Shown one piece after another: positions 17,301 to 28,326 of a stretch of DNA of 64,000 nt. Source of the stretch: PALSA-607 sp963825425 (GTDB lineage Bacteria > Actinomycetota > Actinomycetes > Acidothermales > Acidothermaceae); assembly GCA_963825425.1 (NCBI GenBank), contig CAWGTF010000021.1:1-64000 (forward strand). The letters run 5' to 3'. Under the pieces are notes generated by a model, which was not told the origin of the DNA, searched no databases, and worked only from the letters and a program-made list of their open reading frames with translations. The position numbers and the translations under genes are program-made. The number at the start of each line of letters is the position of its first letter. The stretch's first letter is position 1.

Positions 17301-19431
17301 GGCGCGAACAATCAGAGCACCACGTTCGGTTTGACGGCGGGTGTGGCCGCGAACGTTCGGTTGGAGTACTTCGACACCACCGGAACGGCAACCGCACAAT
17401 TGCTGTGGTCGGGGCCGAGCGTCGCCAAGGCGATCATTCCGTCGAGCGTGATGACATCAGTGTCCGCCGGACTGACGGCAACCTACTTCACTGGCACCAG
17501 CCTCACGTCGTCCGCCGTAGTGCGGCTCGACAACACGGTCAACTTCAGTTGGGGAACCGGCTCGCCCGATTCGCGAGTCCCCGTCGACAACTTCTCGGCG
17601 CGATGGACCGGCAGTTTCAAGCCCGTCGACACCGCTACCTACACGTTCTACACGGATGTCGCTGGCGGAGTGCGACTGTGGATTAACGGGCAGCAGCTCG
17701 TGAACAACTGGACGCTGCACTCGCTGGCGACCAACAGCGGGAAGATCACGCTGACCGGCGGCACGTCGTACGACATCACAATGGAATATCAGGTCGGCAC
17801 ACAGTCCGCGGTGGCCAAGCTGTCCTGGAGCGCCAGCTTCGCCAAGTCCATCGTTCCGCAAAGCGTCCTGCGCGACCGGTCCTCCGCTGTGACGCCGGTT
17901 CCGGTGAACCCACCGGGCGCGCCGTCGGGTCTTGTCGCGACTCCAGGTGATGGCCGGGTGAACCTGAGTTGGGTCGCACCGCCACCGGACAGCAGCGCAC
18001 CGGTCACCGACTACATCGTCCAGTACCGACCAACGGGCACAACTGCGTGGACGCCGGTTGATGAAGGTTCGACCGCGACGACCGCAACGATCACCGGCCT
18101 GACGAACAACACGAGCTACGACTTCACGGTGACCGCCGTCAACAGCGTGGGGCAAGGACCGCCAAGTGCGGTCGCGAGCACCACTCCGACGGCCCCGCCG
18201 ACCGAGCTGCTGTCCGACCCAGGATTCGAGTCTGGCAACGGCGGGTGGGTCGCGTTCAAGATCGGCACCCTGTCGCGGGTGACATCACCCGTGCACGGCG
18301 GAAGTGATGCACTGCGGGTCGCCTCGCCGTCCACCTCTGCCAGTCTTGTCGGACTCACGCAGAACGCGGTGATCAGCAACTCGGTGGCCGGTCGTTCGTA
18401 CACGGCGTCGTGCTACGTGCAACCGACGAGCGGCAGTCTCGAACGTGACGATCCGGTGGCTGGAATACACCCAGGACTTCAGCAGCGTGATCTACCTGCA
18501 GAGCAACCTGACGAACGCGCTCCCGCTGGCCAAGTGGACTCTTGTTCAAGTGACCAGCACGGCGGTCAACTCCGGCGAGCGGATGATCCCGCAGCTCTAC
18601 TCGTCGAACGAGACGAGTACCAACGGGTCGCTGCTGTACGACGACTGTTCTGTGACTGCCGCGTCTGGCACGACGTCGCCGACCGCGCCGTGGGCCCCGA
18701 CCGCAGTTGTGGCGACGGCCGGCGACGCCAGCGCATCCGTCGCGTTCACTGCTCCGGCGTCGAATGGCGGCGCGGCGATCACGAGCTACACCGTGGCGGC
18801 GAGCCCGGGCACGGCGACCGCGACCGGAAGCGCGAGCCCCATCACGGTGTCGGGTCTGACCAACGGCACCGCTACACGTTCACCGTGACTGCGACGAACT
18901 TCGGTCGGCCCGGGGCCTGCATCGGTGCCGAGCAACAGCGTGACGCCAGTGCACACCGTGCCACGCAGCTGCTACCTGATCCCGGGTTCGAGTCCGGGAA
19001 CGGCGGCTGGATCGCGTTCAAGGTCGGCACGCTGACCAGGGTGGCCACGCCGGTTCATGGTGGGGCGTTCGCGCTGCGGGTAGCGGCGACCGGAAGCGCG
19101 ACCACCCTCGTGGGCCTGACCCAAAACAGCGTCGTCAGCAACTCGGTGGCCGGTCGGTCGTATACCGCCTCGTGCTACGTGCGAGCCCACGTCGTCAGGC
19201 AGCCTGAACGCCACGATCAGGCTGCTCGAATACACCCAGGACTTCAGCAGCTACACGCAATTGCAGACCGTGACGGTCAATACCCTGCCGCTGAACACCT
19301 GGACGCTTGTTCAGGTCACCGGTGTCGCGCTCCGGGCCGGCGAGCGGATCATCCCGCAGATCTACTCGACCAACGGAGACCACCGCGACCGGCAGCCTGG
19401 TCTACGACGACTGCTCGGTGACGCGCAATAG
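14347..19431 (+). pseudogene. Giant secreted alginate-lyase-like multidomain protein, frameshifted
   Basis: A ~1,690-codon extracellular protein read in several frames. Parts in order: signal peptide (VLFVVAAVAFATLVALPRPS, then VAADV); alginate-lyase-family domain at about residues 105-480 (NGNWELSMADGLVNIG, QETCRDMSHPMMGLG, LQGVDLYGEQEQRI, as in PF05426 proteins); a CBM6-like domain (to about 16150); an Ig-like domain; two Fn3 domains, each with WTAATDNVGVT; two PA14 domains (17040-17880; TYTFYTQADGGVRLYIND); Fn3; a CBM4/9-like domain beginning LLSDPGFESGNGGW; Fn3; and a second CBM4/9-like domain beginning LLPDPGFESGNGGW. Frame changes lie near 14440, 17185, 18450, 18880, 19195 and 19415. 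ATG 14347 has a strong AAGGGGG site and fits the signal peptide after one indel. It probably binds and cleaves uronate-rich polysaccharide outside the cell. The intact domain order suggests recent damage or sequencing indels. Confidence 0.78.
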
Positions 19432-19475
19432 GCACGTGCAACCAGGTGCTGGGGTCGCCCTTCTGCAGCGACTCG

Positions 19476-19787
19476 CTAGCGCAGCTCGCGTGACGAGCGG
19501 CGAGATCTGCTGTTCCAGCACGGGGTATGCCAATGGCGGCGCATGTCGACCGCGAGACTCGGCCACACCACGAGGTGCGGCGTCGTCGGGCGGATCTCCT
19601 GATTGCAGCCAGGGCAGCGATACGTCTTCGTCGACGACACGCCGGTCAAGCGGCGCACGATCCACTCGTCGCCGCGTGCGTCGACCTCGACGAACTGGAA
19701 CCCGCCGTTCAACCCAGTGTCGCCGTCTTCGTCAGGAGCGACATTGGACGCCGATCGGCGGGCCGGCCGGGTACGGCGCGGACTCAT
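19476..19787 (-). CDS. Actinobacterial small zinc-binding-type protein
   Basis: 103-aa protein with YRCPGCNQEI and, further on, RRHWHTPCW, a Cys-x2-Cys / His-x-x-Cys arrangement expected to bind zinc, preceded by TPHLVVWP. Related small proteins of unknown function occur in many actinobacteria (often annotated only as conserved or ATP/GTP-binding). Its ATG overlaps the fdhD stop (ATGA), so it is translated with fdhD. The C-terminus is Arg/Ser-rich. The function is unknown. Confidence 0.7.
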   Translation of the reverse strand: MSPRRTRPARRSASNVAPDEDGDTGLNGGFQFVEVDARGDEWIVRRLTGVSSTKTYRCPGCNQEIRPTTPHLVVWPSLAVDMRRHWHTPCWNSRSRRSSRELR

Positions 19788-20620
19788 GCCAGCACCGTCA
19801 AAGCCAAGCGATCGGCTCTCGCGTACACGTTCATCGACGTCCCGCGCAGAAACCCGACCAGCGTCATGCCAACGGACTCCGCGAATTCGGCGGCCAAACT
19901 CGACGGCGCGGACACCGCCGCGAGCACCGGAATGCCTGCCACGTAGGCCTTTTGCACCAACTCGAACGACGCACGGCCGCTCACCATCAGCACGGTGCCA
20001 GCCAGCGGCAGCCGCCTCTCGCGCAATGCCCAGCCGATCACCTTGTCGACCGCGTTGTGCCGGCCGACGTCTTCACGCAACACCAGCAACTCGGCGTCCG
20101 GTGTGAAGAGACCGGCGGCGTGCAAACCTCCGGTGCTGTCGAACACCTTCTGCGCCTCACGCAGCTTGCCCGGCAACGACGAGAGCATCGCCGGAGTAAC
20201 AGACGTGCGATCGCTCCGCAGATCGAACAACGAACGCACGGTGACGGCGTCGATGCTCGCCTTGCCACAGACTCCGCACGAACTGGTCGCGTAGAAGTTG
20301 CGCGCCGCACTCGTGTCGACTGGCGGCGCCTCTTCAGAGAGCAACAGGTCGATCACGTTGTACGTGTTGCGACCAGTCTCGTCCGCACCCGCGCAGTAGC
20401 GAAGACCCGCAAGGTGGTCCGGGCTAACCAGCAGACCCTCGGTCCAGGCGAACCCTGCGACGAGATCGAAGTCGTCGCCCGGCGTCCGCATCGTGACCGC
20501 CATCGATGTGCCGCCGAGACGGATCTCCAACGGCTCCTCGGCCGCCAGCGTCTCCGTACGTTCGGCCGCGACCCCGTCGTCGACGTGAACTACCTGCCGC
20601 CGCTGAGTGACCCGTCCCAT
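19784..20620 (-). CDS. fdhD: Formate dehydrogenase sulfurtransferase FdhD
   Basis: 278-aa FdhD, which transfers sulfur from a cysteine desulfurase to the molybdenum cofactor of formate dehydrogenases. The catalytic Cys loop is SSCGVCGKASID. Conserved LREDVGRHNAVDKVIGWAL and SGRASFELVQKAYVAGIPV follow. Length is normal. The likely client is the FdhF/YdeP-type oxidoreductase at 24687; mobA and DUF6457 nearby complete a molybdenum-cofactor theme. It starts 48 bases after the stop of the sigma-linked membrane protein on the same strand. Confidence 0.95.
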   Translation of the reverse strand: MGRVTQRRQVVHVDDGVAAERTETLAAEEPLEIRLGGTSMAVTMRTPGDDFDLVAGFAWTEGLLVSPDHLAGLRYCAGADETGRNTYNVIDLLLSEEAPPVDTSAARNFYATSSCGVCGKASIDAVTVRSLFDLRSDRTSVTPAMLSSLPGKLREAQKVFDSTGGLHAAGLFTPDAELLVLREDVGRHNAVDKVIGWALRERRLPLAGTVLMVSGRASFELVQKAYVAGIPVLAAVSAPSSLAAEFAESVGMTLVGFLRGTSMNVYARADRLALTVLA

Positions 20621-20668
20621 ACAAGCCAGCGTATCTGCGCCCGACCCACCCGCACGGCCACGCGAAGT

Positions 20669-21508
20669 TCAGCTAGCCGACGCCTTCGGCGAAGTAGTCG
20701 GCGAAGCGCTCGCAGGCGGCAAGCTGCTCGACGGCGGGGTCGGCAACCCCGAAGACGGCGGCTCGGACGAGGGCACGCCCACAACCACCCGCACGACGCG
20801 ATGGAAGGTCGACGAGACGCCAGCGTTGTTCGTCCACTTCACGTCGAACACGATCTGGTCAGCAGGACCAGTCGCGGTGATCGCCTCCCAAAACGAGGCG
20901 CTCTGGCCAGGCTTCAATGTGCCGACAGCACAGACGAGGGTGCCGGCCGTCGGCTTGCAGCTCGTCGTGTATCCGCTGAACTGGAAAGCCGCCAGCTGTC
21001 CGGCGTCCTGGGCGTACGCATTCACAACGGTGAAGCTGCCACCGTGCGTGGTGACCGAGCCCTTGTTCGTGACGGTCATCGTCACCTTGGCCTGGTCGCC
21101 ATCGACGACGGACGCCGGGGTGCTGACCGTCGCGACCAAACCCTTCACCGCCGTGGGCTTGGCCGTCGGCGTCGGGGCAACGACCGGTAGTGACGCGGAC
21201 GCCGAAGAGATCGGCACCTGCGATGCGAGCGCACTGCTTGCAGCGGGACCCGGGCTGCCACTTGCGACCGGCAGACTCGGGCTAGGTCCGACCGTTGTAT
21301 CCGAGGCGGGTGTGGTCCAGATGTGTACCCCGACCGCGGCCGCGACCACGAACGCGGCCGCGGTCAGGGCGCTTGTGGTCATCCGTAGCTGCCGGCGCCG
21401 GTGCACACCGGCGACAACGGCTTGGAGGCGGTCCGCGCGCGGTTGCGGCGCGCCGCTCGCAAGCCGACGCAGGGCATCGGCGACTAGTGGGTCGCGTTCG
21501 TCAGTCAT
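20669..21508 (-). CDS. Single-pass membrane protein coupled to the ECF sigma factor
   Basis: 279-aa protein whose start overlaps the stop of the sigma factor (ATGA), the usual position for an anti-sigma factor. Residues 1-40 are cytoplasmic, one transmembrane helix lies at about 46-62 (TTSALTAAAFVVAAAVGVHI), then a Ser/Pro/Ala-rich spacer, an extracellular domain at about 125-240 (KVTMTVTNKGSVTTHGGSF, Cys in TTSCKPTAGTLVCAVGTLK) resembling DUF11/CARDB-like Ig folds, and a Ser/Pro tail. No zinc HxxxCxxC anti-sigma motif is present, so an anti-sigma role is inferred from position and topology only. Confidence 0.7.
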   Translation of the reverse strand: MTDERDPLVADALRRLASGAPQPRADRLQAVVAGVHRRRQLRMTTSALTAAAFVVAAAVGVHIWTTPASDTTVGPSPSLPVASGSPGPAASSALASQVPISSASASLPVVAPTPTAKPTAVKGLVATVSTPASVVDGDQAKVTMTVTNKGSVTTHGGSFTVVNAYAQDAGQLAAFQFSGYTTSCKPTAGTLVCAVGTLKPGQSASFWEAITATGPADQIVFDVKWTNNAGVSSTFHRVVRVVVGVPSSEPPSSGLPTPPSSSLPPASASPTTSPKASAS

Positions 21509-22032
21509 GACCCCTCCGTCCCAGTCGCGAGAGCCGGCTGTGGGTGATGGTCCGGCTCGACAAGTGCGAGCCGCAGGCGCGCGAGCGCGCGAGCGTTCTG
21601 GCTCTTCACCGTGCCGACCGAGCACCCGAGCAGGGCGGCCACCTGGACCTCCGACATGTCCTCGTAGTGCCGCAGGACGACGACCTTGCGTTGACCGGGA
21701 GTGAGACTGCGCAGCGCGATGGTCAGCCGGTCGCGCTCCGCGAAAGCTTCGGTTCCATCCGCGACACCGTGATCGGTGACGTCACCCGTCAACGATTCGC
21801 GGCCGCGATGGCGGCGCCACCACGACGTCCGCGTATTCAGCATCACCCGGTGTACGTAGGCCATCGGGTCGTCCTGCCGAATTGACGCCCATTTCGGCAT
21901 CGTCTTTTCCAAGGCGGTCTGCACAAGATCCTCAGCGGCGTATCGATCGGCCATGAGCAGCCACCCAAGCCGAAGCAGTGACCGCTCGTTCGCGCGCACG
22001 AAGTCGGCGAACTCGGCGTCGATCACCGCCAC
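21505..22032 (-). CDS. ECF RNA polymerase sigma factor, SigE-like family
   Basis: 175-aa ECF sigma factor. Region 2 (FADFVRANERSLLRLGWLLM, then AEDLVQTALEKTMPKW) recognises the -10 element and melts DNA. Region 4 (LTPGQRKVVVLRHYEDMSEV, then GCSVGTVKSQNARALARL) recognises the -35 element. It is the first gene of a coupled pair with the membrane protein at 20669-21508. A lipoprotein gene ends about 100 bases upstream on the same strand. Target promoters are not identifiable here. Confidence 0.92.
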   Translation of the reverse strand: MAVIDAEFADFVRANERSLLRLGWLLMADRYAAEDLVQTALEKTMPKWASIRQDDPMAYVHRVMLNTRTSWWRRHRGRESLTGDVTDHGVADGTEAFAERDRLTIALRSLTPGQRKVVVLRHYEDMSEVQVAALLGCSVGTVKSQNARALARLRLALVEPDHHPQPALATGTEGS

Positions 22033-22129
22033 CGCGTCCCCTTCCGCCGACTCGCTCGGGTAGACGCAACCGGTCGCGGCAAGGTTGTCACAGTGGCCGG
22101 GCAGGCCCTACGACGATGCGACGGCGGCC

Positions 22130-22894
22130 CTACGACGACGCGGCCGCGGCCGGGGACGCCGGGCCGGCTGACGCAGCCGCGGAAGCCGACGCAGCGGCAT
22201 CAGCGGCCAGGAGACCGCTCAGGTCAGGCGTCGTGTTGCCGCTGCCGTAGATCCGGTTGCACAGGGTCCCGAGGGCTTCCGCCGTCGTTTGGTAGGCGCT
22301 TTCGGCGATGTGCGTCGTACCGCCGGCGGCCTCCATCAGCGGGCCTAGGCCCGGCACCTGATCCCCGGAACCGAGCGACACGGAGCAGTACACGTCGCCT
22401 TTGAGGGAAACCACCTGGCCGTCGCCCTTGTCGCGGCTGGCCTTGTCACCGATACCGGGCACCGCAACCTGGCCGTCAGTCTCGCCGGCAACCTCTTGCG
22501 CGTAGGCCGCCGACGCCTGCGGTCCGGCGACAACGAGGACGTCGACGCTGCCGGCACCGTCCGCTCCGCTGAAGACACACTGCTGGCCCGGACTGTCTTG
22601 ACCGAGGCTAGCCGCGGTGACGTCGTCCTTCACGATCTTCGGGATCGTCAACGGCTGCGCATCGGCGTCCGTGAGTTGCTTGCAGTTCGCCTTGGCGCTA
22701 CCGCCAATCGACGCGGACGACGACTGCTGGGCGGCTGCCGGTGCGCTCCCTCCAGCCGCGCTCACTCCCGCGGCGCCCGATGCGGCGTTCGCCCCGGCGG
22801 CTTTCGACGAACCGCTGTGGCAACCGGTCAGCAGCAGTACCGCGGCGGCAGCCGCAACGAGAGACACGTAGCTGCGCTGGGCTGGCTTCGGCAT
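22130..22894 (-). CDS. Secreted lipoprotein, unknown function
   Basis: 254-aa protein with a lipoprotein signal peptide: hydrophobic SLVAAAAAVLLL and lipobox LTGC, with a Gly-Ser-Ala-rich linker after the lipidated Cys. The globular part (about residues 70-230) has four cysteines (ANCKQL, QQCVFSG, VYCSVSLG, TLCNRIYG) that may form two disulfides, resembling DUF3558-like actinobacterial lipoproteins in layout, though the family is not certain. The C-terminus is an Ala-rich tail. ATG 22894 is supported by GAGGAG seven bases upstream. Confidence 0.72.
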   Translation of the reverse strand: MPKPAQRSYVSLVAAAAAVLLLTGCHSGSSKAAGANAASGAAGVSAAGGSAPAAAQQSSSASIGGSAKANCKQLTDADAQPLTIPKIVKDDVTAASLGQDSPGQQCVFSGADGAGSVDVLVVAGPQASAAYAQEVAGETDGQVAVPGIGDKASRDKGDGQVVSLKGDVYCSVSLGSGDQVPGLGPLMEAAGGTTHIAESAYQTTAEALGTLCNRIYGSGNTTPDLSGLLAADAAASASAAASAGPASPAAAASS

Positions 22895-22983
22895 GGCAGG
22901 CTCCTCGACGTCGTGGCGGCTGGTCCCCATTCCAGAGCGCTCGCGTAACGTCTGAGTAATTTCCCGCAGGGAGGCGCCGCATC

Positions 22984-23223
22984 GTGAGCGATCTCGACGA
23001 CTGGCTGAGCGCGGTGTGCGCCGAATTCGGCCTCGATCCCGTGGTGGCTGCGGACGTCATCCTCGACGTCGCACGTGACGTCGCCCATGGCGTCGAGCGA
23101 CCCGCGGCACCCATGACGACCTTTCTGCTCGGCCGCGCGGTCGAGGCGGGCGCATCGCTCGATGACGCGGCGGCGCGGATCAGCCGCCTGGCGGCGAGTT
23201 GGCGGCCGCCCGAGCCGCAGTGA
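22984..23223 (+). CDS. DUF6457 protein (molybdenum-cofactor-associated)
   Basis: 79-aa protein of the DUF6457 family, small helical proteins found beside, or fused to, MobA in actinobacteria. Conserved DLDDWLSAVCAEFGLDP, ILDVARDVAHGVERPAAP and TTFLLGRAVEAG are visible. GTG start with AGGGAGG about ten bases upstream. Its end overlaps the convergent mobA gene by 44 bases. The role is unproven; the neighbourhood suggests molybdopterin guanine dinucleotide formation. Confidence 0.85.
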   Translation: MSDLDDWLSAVCAEFGLDPVVAADVILDVARDVAHGVERPAAPMTTFLLGRAVEAGASLDDAAARISRLAASWRPPEPQ

Positions 23224-23770
23224 GCTGCTCAGGGGTGTCGCAATCAAGCGCCTCGTCGCCGACTGCCGCGACCTCAACCACCGTCAACCCTTCGGTGAGC
23301 GCACGCACCGAGACTCCACGCCACTCGCGCCCGAAGGCGCATCGGCGCAACGCATCGGTGCGATAGGCAGCGAGCAGCAGCTGTCGGCGTCCGGCATCGT
23401 CGACCAGCATCGCCGCAGCTGCGTCACCATCGGCCAGTGCAGCGATCAGCTTCGGCACGGCCGTCGCAGCGAATGGCAGATCGGCAGCGAGCACGACGAC
23501 GATCGGCGCGTCGACGAGCGACAAGCCGTGCACGATCGCGGCGGCCGGGCCGGAGCCTGCCGGTTCCTCGATGGTGAAGGTGACAGCTCGAGCGGTCGGA
23601 CGTCGAGGGCCGACGACGACGCAACGCTCGGCATCAGCCACCGCAGCGAGCACCCGATCGAGCAACGTCACGCCGCCGACGTCCAGCCCTGCCTTGTCGG
23701 TGCCGCGCGGATCGCCCATCCGGATGCCCGCGCCACCGGCCAGCACAAGTGCATCGAATCGAGCGATCAT
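23180..23770 (-). CDS. mobA: Molybdenum cofactor guanylyltransferase
   Basis: 196-aa nucleotidyltransferase that adds GMP to molybdopterin. The N-terminal GTP-binding signature is LVLAGGAGIRMGDPRGTDKA, with EEPAGSGPAAAI and the acidic metal site LAADLPFAA further on. ATG 23770 starts just before the signature, as in the family; the longer upstream reading is not needed. It probably serves the molybdenum enzyme at 24687 together with fdhD. Confidence 0.88.
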   Translation of the reverse strand: MIARFDALVLAGGAGIRMGDPRGTDKAGLDVGGVTLLDRVLAAVADAERCVVVGPRRPTARAVTFTIEEPAGSGPAAAIVHGLSLVDAPIVVVLAADLPFAATAVPKLIAALADGDAAAAMLVDDAGRRQLLLAAYRTDALRRCAFGREWRGVSVRALTEGLTVVEVAAVGDEALDCDTPEQLTAARAAANSPPGG

Positions 23771-23783
23771 CGCCGACCTCCCG

Positions 23784-24635
23784 TCAGCTTCCGAAGGCCC
23801 GGGACTGACCAATAAGCAGCACACCGCCGAGCATCGCGACCAGAGACAACGACTCGAACGCGAGTGCCAGCCCGGTCGCTGCCAGGTGGTCGCCGAGCAG
23901 CACCACCCCGATCACGATGCCAGCGATGGGCTGGGCGGCGGCTGTCGGGGGTAACGCCCAGTCGAGTCGACCGGCGCGAAACGAGGCCTGGGTCAGCAGT
24001 ACGCCGGCCGTCGCGGATGCAAGCAGCACCCAGGGCCACATCGTGGGCATCACCGCGATCACTTTGTGCTGGTGGGTGAAGACAATTGCGCCGCGAGTTG
24101 CGGCGTCCTGCAGCCCGTACATGATCCCCGCGCCCACGGCCAGCAGCGTGCACTCGAGCACCGGTGCGGTGGCTAGGAACTTCCCGCTGCCGGCAACCAA
24201 CAACGCCAGCACAGCCGCGGCGGCAGTGGCGATCAGAATCGCCTGCCAGCTGGGGTCGGGCTGCTTGGCTTGCCGCGGACTTCCCACCGTAAGGAACACG
24301 ACGAGCGCGACGATGAGGATCGCCGGCCCTGCCATCTCTTGCCAGCGCGGACGCTGATCCCCCGAGGCGGCTGAAATGCCGAACGCCACCAGCAGCGACG
24401 CAACCAGGACCGGCTCGACAGTGCTGACCGGCCCGAACTGCAACGCCACCGAACTCAAGGTCTGCCCGATCGTCATCGCCGCGATGCCCAACCACCACAG
24501 CCCGCTGGTGATCAGCCCGATCAGCACCTCCCGCGAGAGCAGCCCTCCTGATTTTGACTGCGTGGCGACCCGCTGCTGCACGACCCAACCGACACCGAGA
24601 AAGATCGCCGCCGCGCAGCTGAGCACAAACACCAT
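23784..24635 (-). CDS. DMT-superfamily (EamA-like) membrane transporter
   Basis: 283-aa membrane protein with about nine or ten hydrophobic helices in two related halves, typical of drug/metabolite transporters. Examples are FVLSCAAAIFLGVGWVVQQ at the N-terminus, GPAILIVALVVFLTV mid-protein, and PIAGIVIGVVLLGDHL and LVAMLGGVLLIGQSRAF at the end. It begins at an ATG just before the first helix. It lies between mobA (14-base gap, same strand) and the divergent oxidoreductase gene. The substrate is unknown; DMT proteins export amino acids, nucleosides or drugs. Confidence 0.8.
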   Translation of the reverse strand: MVFVLSCAAAIFLGVGWVVQQRVATQSKSGGLLSREVLIGLITSGLWWLGIAAMTIGQTLSSVALQFGPVSTVEPVLVASLLVAFGISAASGDQRPRWQEMAGPAILIVALVVFLTVGSPRQAKQPDPSWQAILIATAAAAVLALLVAGSGKFLATAPVLECTLLAVGAGIMYGLQDAATRGAIVFTHQHKVIAVMPTMWPWVLLASATAGVLLTQASFRAGRLDWALPPTAAAQPIAGIVIGVVLLGDHLAATGLALAFESLSLVAMLGGVLLIGQSRAFGS

Positions 24636-24686
24636 GTCGGACAGCCTTTCAGGCGAAGGCGGCACTCGTGACGTTAGCGCTTAGGC

Positions 24687-26979
<2,293 letters not shown>

Positions 26980-27011
26980 AGTGCGGCGCGCCGGTATCCG
27001 AAGAACTACCC

Positions 27012-27485
27012 ATGTCGTCGTCCCGCAGATTCGCCGTGCGCGAAGCGGACTACGACCGTGCCCGGAAAGCCGAGTCGGGCTTCAGCCTGATCGAGCTCCT
27101 GGTCGTGATGATCATCATCGGCATCCTCGCTGCCATCGCGATCCCGATCTACCTCAGCCAGAAGCAGAATGCCTATGACACCCAAGCGAAGGCTGACGTG
27201 CATGGCGCCGCAATTGCAGAAGAGAGCTACTTCGCCGGTTTCCAAACGTATGACCCCGAACCGCTCTCGCTGACACCGCCCGCGGCGCTGGCCGCCCAGG
27301 GCTTCAAAATGTCGAGCAAGACCCACGACGTCATGGTCTACACGTACCCCCCAGGCGCGACGACCGGTGGCTCGACGAGCTTGTTCCAGCCCGGCGGCTA
27401 TTGCGTGCAAATAACCTCGGGTTCCGGCAAGACCTTCTACTCCGCGAGCTACACGGGCGGGATCACCAAGACTCCCTGCACGTAA
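27012..27485 (+). CDS. Type IV pilin-like protein
   Basis: 157-aa prepilin. A short basic leader ends at ESG, followed by the class III helix FSLIELLVVMIIIGILAAIA, with Glu at position +5 as required for assembly after prepilin-peptidase cleavage and N-methylation. The C-terminal part has a Cys pair (GGYCVQITSG and TKTPCT) typical of a disulfide loop. It lies 32 bases after the oxidoreductase on the same strand. No assembly ATPase or prepilin peptidase is nearby, so machinery must be encoded elsewhere. Confidence 0.85.
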   Translation: MSSSRRFAVREADYDRARKAESGFSLIELLVVMIIIGILAAIAIPIYLSQKQNAYDTQAKADVHGAAIAEESYFAGFQTYDPEPLSLTPPAALAAQGFKMSSKTHDVMVYTYPPGATTGGSTSLFQPGGYCVQITSGSGKTFYSASYTGGITKTPCT

Positions 27486-27542
27486 CGGGATACGCCAGCC
27501 CCACGTCGTCCGGCCAATGTTCTTGCCGCTACCGTCCTCGGT

Positions 27543-28202
27543 GTGCGACTGGTGATTGCGCGATGCAGTGTCGACTACGTCGGCCGTTTGACAGCCCACT
27601 TGCCCAGTGCGCAGCGATTGATCCTGGTCAAGGCGGACGGGTCGGTGTCGATTCACGCCGACGATCGGGCGTACAAGCCACTGAACTGGATGAGCCCGCC
27701 GTGCACGCTGCAGGAAGCTCCGGGCGTCTGGACCGTGACAAACAAGGCCGGCGAACAACTCGTGCTCACGATCGAGGAGATGCTGCACGACTCCAGTCAC
27801 GAGCTCGGGGTCGATCCCGGCCTGGTGAAGGACGGCGTCGAGGCCCATCTGCAGGTGCTGCTGGCGGCCCACCCGAGTGCTCTCGGTGAGGGCATGACCC
27901 TGGTGCGTCGCGAATATCCGACACCGATCGGCCCGGTCGACCTGCTGTGCCGCGACGCCGCCGGTGTGAGCGTGGCGGTCGAGATCAAGCGCCGCGGCGA
28001 GATCGACGGCGTCGAGCAGCTGACTCGCTACCTCGACCTGATGAACCGCGACGCACTGCTCGCGCCGGTGCGCGGCATCTTCGCGGCGCAGGAGATCAAG
28101 CCCCAGGCGCGGGTGCTCGCCGTCGACCGCGGCATCGAGTGCGTGACCGTCGACTACGACGCGCTGCGCGGAGCCGACGACCCAACTGCCCGCCTCTTCT
28201 AG
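27543..28202 (+). CDS. nucS: Mismatch-repair endonuclease NucS
   Basis: 219-aa endonuclease that cuts both strands at mismatches in the non-canonical mismatch repair of actinobacteria and archaea. The N-terminal DNA-binding domain has RLVIARCSVDYVGRLTAHLP and DRAYKPLNWMSPP. The C-terminal RecB-like nuclease core has Asp in GPVDLLCRD and the ExK in VAVEIKRRGEIDGVEQL, both intact. GTG start. It is convergent with the transglutaminase remnant, with a long inverted repeat between them. Confidence 0.95.
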   Translation: MRLVIARCSVDYVGRLTAHLPSAQRLILVKADGSVSIHADDRAYKPLNWMSPPCTLQEAPGVWTVTNKAGEQLVLTIEEMLHDSSHELGVDPGLVKDGVEAHLQVLLAAHPSALGEGMTLVRREYPTPIGPVDLLCRDAAGVSVAVEIKRRGEIDGVEQLTRYLDLMNRDALLAPVRGIFAAQEIKPQARVLAVDRGIECVTVDYDALRGADDPTARLF

Positions 28203-28223
28203 TTTGCCCGCCCATCGGGATCG

Positions 28224-28292
28224 ACTTCGCATCCCGTGTGGTTGTGAGCTGGCCAAATTCCGCCGAAATCGCGACCATACGGGATGCGAAGT
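28224..28292. repeat. 19-bp inverted repeat between convergent genes
   Basis: ACTTCGCATCCCGTGTGGT (28224-28242) and ACCATACGGGATGCGAAGT (28274-28292) are reverse complements except at one base, separated by 31 bases. It lies in the gap between nucS (+) and the transglutaminase gene (-). It could act as a bidirectional terminator without T-tracts, or be a small mobile palindromic element; only a genome-wide search would tell. Confidence 0.65.
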
Positions 28293-28326
28293 GCGCGCAA
28301 AATGCCCCGAGCAGGGCGGACGGCGA

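Noticed and set aside
19307..21190. Open frame of 627 codons on the plus strand
   Set aside because: Only its first ~40 codons match the end of the giant exoprotein; the rest is antisense to fdhD and its neighbours.
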